Assembly (NCBI GenBank): GCA_910586825.1
Contig: CAJUJF010000007.1
Coordinates: 32,677-96,676 of the forward strand
Direction: 5' to 3'
DNA length: 64,000 bases
Origin: an uncultured Christensenellaceae bacterium
Lineage (GTDB): Bacteria > Bacillota > Clostridia > Christensenellales > Borkfalkiaceae
Shown: positions 62,498 through 64,000 of the stretch, piece after piece
How positions within the stretch are numbered: the stretch's first letter is position 1
Layout: the number at the start of each line of letters is the position of its first letter
The notes under the pieces: generated by a model
Databases searched by the model: none
What the model saw: the letters and a program-made list of their open reading frames with translations, nothing else
Told to the model about the DNA's origin: nothing
Made by a program: the position numbers and the translations under genes

Positions 62498-63959
62498 AGC
62501 GGACGCCGAACGGCGGCGGAAACGCAGTCTTGCCGCGGAGGTGGAGGCGGATTTCGAGCGGCGCAGACAGATGCGGCGATCTCTCGAACGGGCTTGGCAG
62601 TTGAACATGAATTTCGTGAGCGGAAATCAGTTCTGCGACATTTCGCCCGCGTCGGGGGAAATCGAAGAGGAGACGGAGGCGTTTTACTGGCAATCGCGCA
62701 AGGCGTTCAATCACGTCGCGCCGACGCTCGACACCCGAATCGCGCGGCTTGCGAAAATACGCCCGTCGCTCAGCGTGCGCGCGTTTTCCGATGCGGACGA
62801 CGACGTGAAGACGGCGCGCCTTTGTTCGAATATCCTCAAATCGGTCAAAAACCGGTTGGATTTCGACAGGATCGTCTCCCGCGCGACGCTGTGGTCGGAG
62901 ACCTGCGGCACGGCGTTTTACAAAGTCGTTTGGAATTTCAACGACGGAAACGTAATCGGGACAGACGAAACAGGGCACGGGATCCGCGAAGGGGACGTGA
63001 ACGTGGTCGCGCTCTCGCCGTTCGAAGTCTATCCCGACGCGTTGACGGCGGAGAGCATGGACGAGGTGAAGAGCCTGATCCACGCCAAGGCGGTTCCCGT
63101 TTCCGAAATCAAAGAAAAGTTCGGCGTGGAGCTTGCGGGGAGGAGTCTGAGCGAGTTTTCGCTCGCGCCTTATTCGTCCGCCGGAGGCTGGAAACGGGCG
63201 GAGAACGGGGAGTCTCGTCCTGCCGCGGAGAACGCCGAGATTTTGATCGAACGCTACACCCGCCCGAACGGGGAACATCCCCGCGGGCGTTTGGAAATCG
63301 TTGCGGGAGGGGTTTTGCTCTACGAGGGGGAGCTGCCCTATTGCAACGGGGATCGGGGGGAGCGCGTGCTGCCGTTCATCCGGCAGACGAGCATCGCGCT
63401 CGCAGGGTCGTTTTTCGGGACGTCGGTCGTAGACCGCATGATCCCCCTTCAACGGGCGTACAACGCGGTACGAAACCGCAAGCACGAATTTCTGAACCGT
63501 TTGACGATGGGGGTGATCGCGGTGGAGGACGGCTCGGTGGACGCCGACGAATTGGCGGAAGAGGGACTCTATCCCGGGAAAGTTCTCGTCTACCGTCAGG
63601 GATCGGCGGAGCCAGAGTTTCTCGACTGCGGAAAACTGCCCGCCGAATTCGAGCAGGAGGAAGAACGGATTTCCGAAGAGTTTATTCTCGTATCGGGGAT
63701 GAGTCAGGTTTCGCGAAATTCCGCCAACCCCACGCACGTGACTTCGGCGACGGGCTTGCAGCTCCTGATCGATCAGGATACCAACCGGATGCAAATGACG
63801 GCGGAGAGCGTCGAGCGGGCGGTAAAGGAAGCGGGCAAACAGATTCTGCACCTTTATAAACAGTTCGCGGGGGCGCGCCGGATTTTGCGCATGACGGGTT
63901 CGGGCGGGCGTAGCGAGCTTTTCTGTTTCGACGCGAGCGATATTTACAAAGAAAAATAG
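62472..63959 (+). CDS. Phage portal protein, probably truncated at the C terminus
   Basis: 495 aa. Charged helical start, then FNHVAPTLDTRIARLAKIRPSL, ATLWSETCGTAFYKVVWN, FEVYPDAL, DRMIPLQRAYNAVRNRKHEFLNRL and TSATGLQLLIDQDTNRMQMT, as in P22-type portal proteins. GGAGGAA before the ATG. The stop comes soon after GRSELFCFDASDIYKEK, where relatives usually continue, and the DNA turns AT-rich here. Dodecameric DNA entry channel of the head. Confidence 0.82.
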   Translation: MEQENKRVEADAERRRKRSLAAEVEADFERRRQMRRSLERAWQLNMNFVSGNQFCDISPASGEIEEETEAFYWQSRKAFNHVAPTLDTRIARLAKIRPSLSVRAFSDADDDVKTARLCSNILKSVKNRLDFDRIVSRATLWSETCGTAFYKVVWNFNDGNVIGTDETGHGIREGDVNVVALSPFEVYPDALTAESMDEVKSLIHAKAVPVSEIKEKFGVELAGRSLSEFSLAPYSSAGGWKRAENGESRPAAENAEILIERYTRPNGEHPRGRLEIVAGGVLLYEGELPYCNGDRGERVLPFIRQTSIALAGSFFGTSVVDRMIPLQRAYNAVRNRKHEFLNRLTMGVIAVEDGSVDADELAEEGLYPGKVLVYRQGSAEPEFLDCGKLPAEFEQEEERISEEFILVSGMSQVSRNSANPTHVTSATGLQLLIDQDTNRMQMTAESVERAVKEAGKQILHLYKQFAGARRILRMTGSGGRSELFCFDASDIYKEK

Positions 63960-64000
63960 AGGCGGTTATAAATAATGCTCGCATATTTCAAAAAATAAGA
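63960..64000. other. AT-rich window end after the portal stop
   Basis: 41 bases, strikingly AT-rich against the preceding GC-rich genes, with several stops in the portal frame. Another frame (from the TAT at 63943) stays open to the window edge. No known terminal repeat can be recognised in so short a stretch. Confidence 0.4.

Overview
This 64 kb window reads as chromosome from a spore-forming, GC-rich member of the Clostridia, probably a gut or other host-associated anaerobe. Evidence: sigE next to sigG, a YlbJ-like sporulation membrane protein, Firmicute-type gene orders (rimP-nusA-rnpM-ylxQ-infB-rbfA-nrnA-truB-ribF; dgt-like-dnaG-sigA-trmK-nif3), Gram-positive lipoproteins, and AGGAGG-type ribosome binding sites. 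Genus cannot be named from sequence alone. No rRNA, tRNA, CRISPR array or insertion sequence was recognised.

Layout. 1-1365: sporulation sigma factors E (5' end cut by the window) and G. 1416-9407: translation and RNA-maturation operon with a strong promoter and a leader hairpin. 9436-13750: endonuclease IV-like protein, M24 peptidase, EF-P, a metallo-beta-lactamase fold hydrolase and a HAD phosphatase. 13827-16472 (minus): an unknown lipoprotein and a YjdF-like membrane protein. 16634-18423: patatin lipase plus ComEC-like hydrolase. 18428-23042: aroC-aroB-aroE-aroQ-aroK and an SDR reductase. 23146-29116: HD triphosphohydrolase, dnaG, sigA, trmK, nif3-like, zinc-ribbon protein. 29152-34355: alr, formyl-THF cyclo-ligase, a membrane protein, rsmD, coaD, DAHP synthase, pheA. 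34352-37419: ylbJ-like, a second patatin, rarA. 37430-38660: a small AT-rich island with an XRE regulator and a 77-aa membrane protein. 38667-40466: lgt and a CPBP protease.

40534-55032 is a carbohydrate-use locus: GH4 glycosidase and sugar kinase, a minus-strand ROK repressor, then a long operon with two GH16 lipoproteins, a Big2 surface protein, an ABC importer (binding protein and two permeases, no ATPase), a GH20 hexosaminidase and an aldo/keto reductase. The GH4 and GH16 promoters carry almost the same 19-bp inverted repeat at their start sites, a probable ROK operator. A GH43 enzyme and two large or medium membrane-anchored secreted proteins of unknown role follow on the minus strand.

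59451-63959 holds phage packaging genes: a sigma-like late regulator behind an extended -10 promoter with a LexA-like palindrome, terminase large subunit, a small protein and a portal gene that stops early next to abruptly AT-rich DNA. A minus-strand secreted protein sits between regulator and terminase like a phage moron.

A recurring feature is genes with no Shine-Dalgarno sequence whose ATG lies only 6-7 nt after a good -10 box (10374, 29152, 38047 minus, 39615, 59313 minus, 60729 minus), which predicts leaderless mRNAs.
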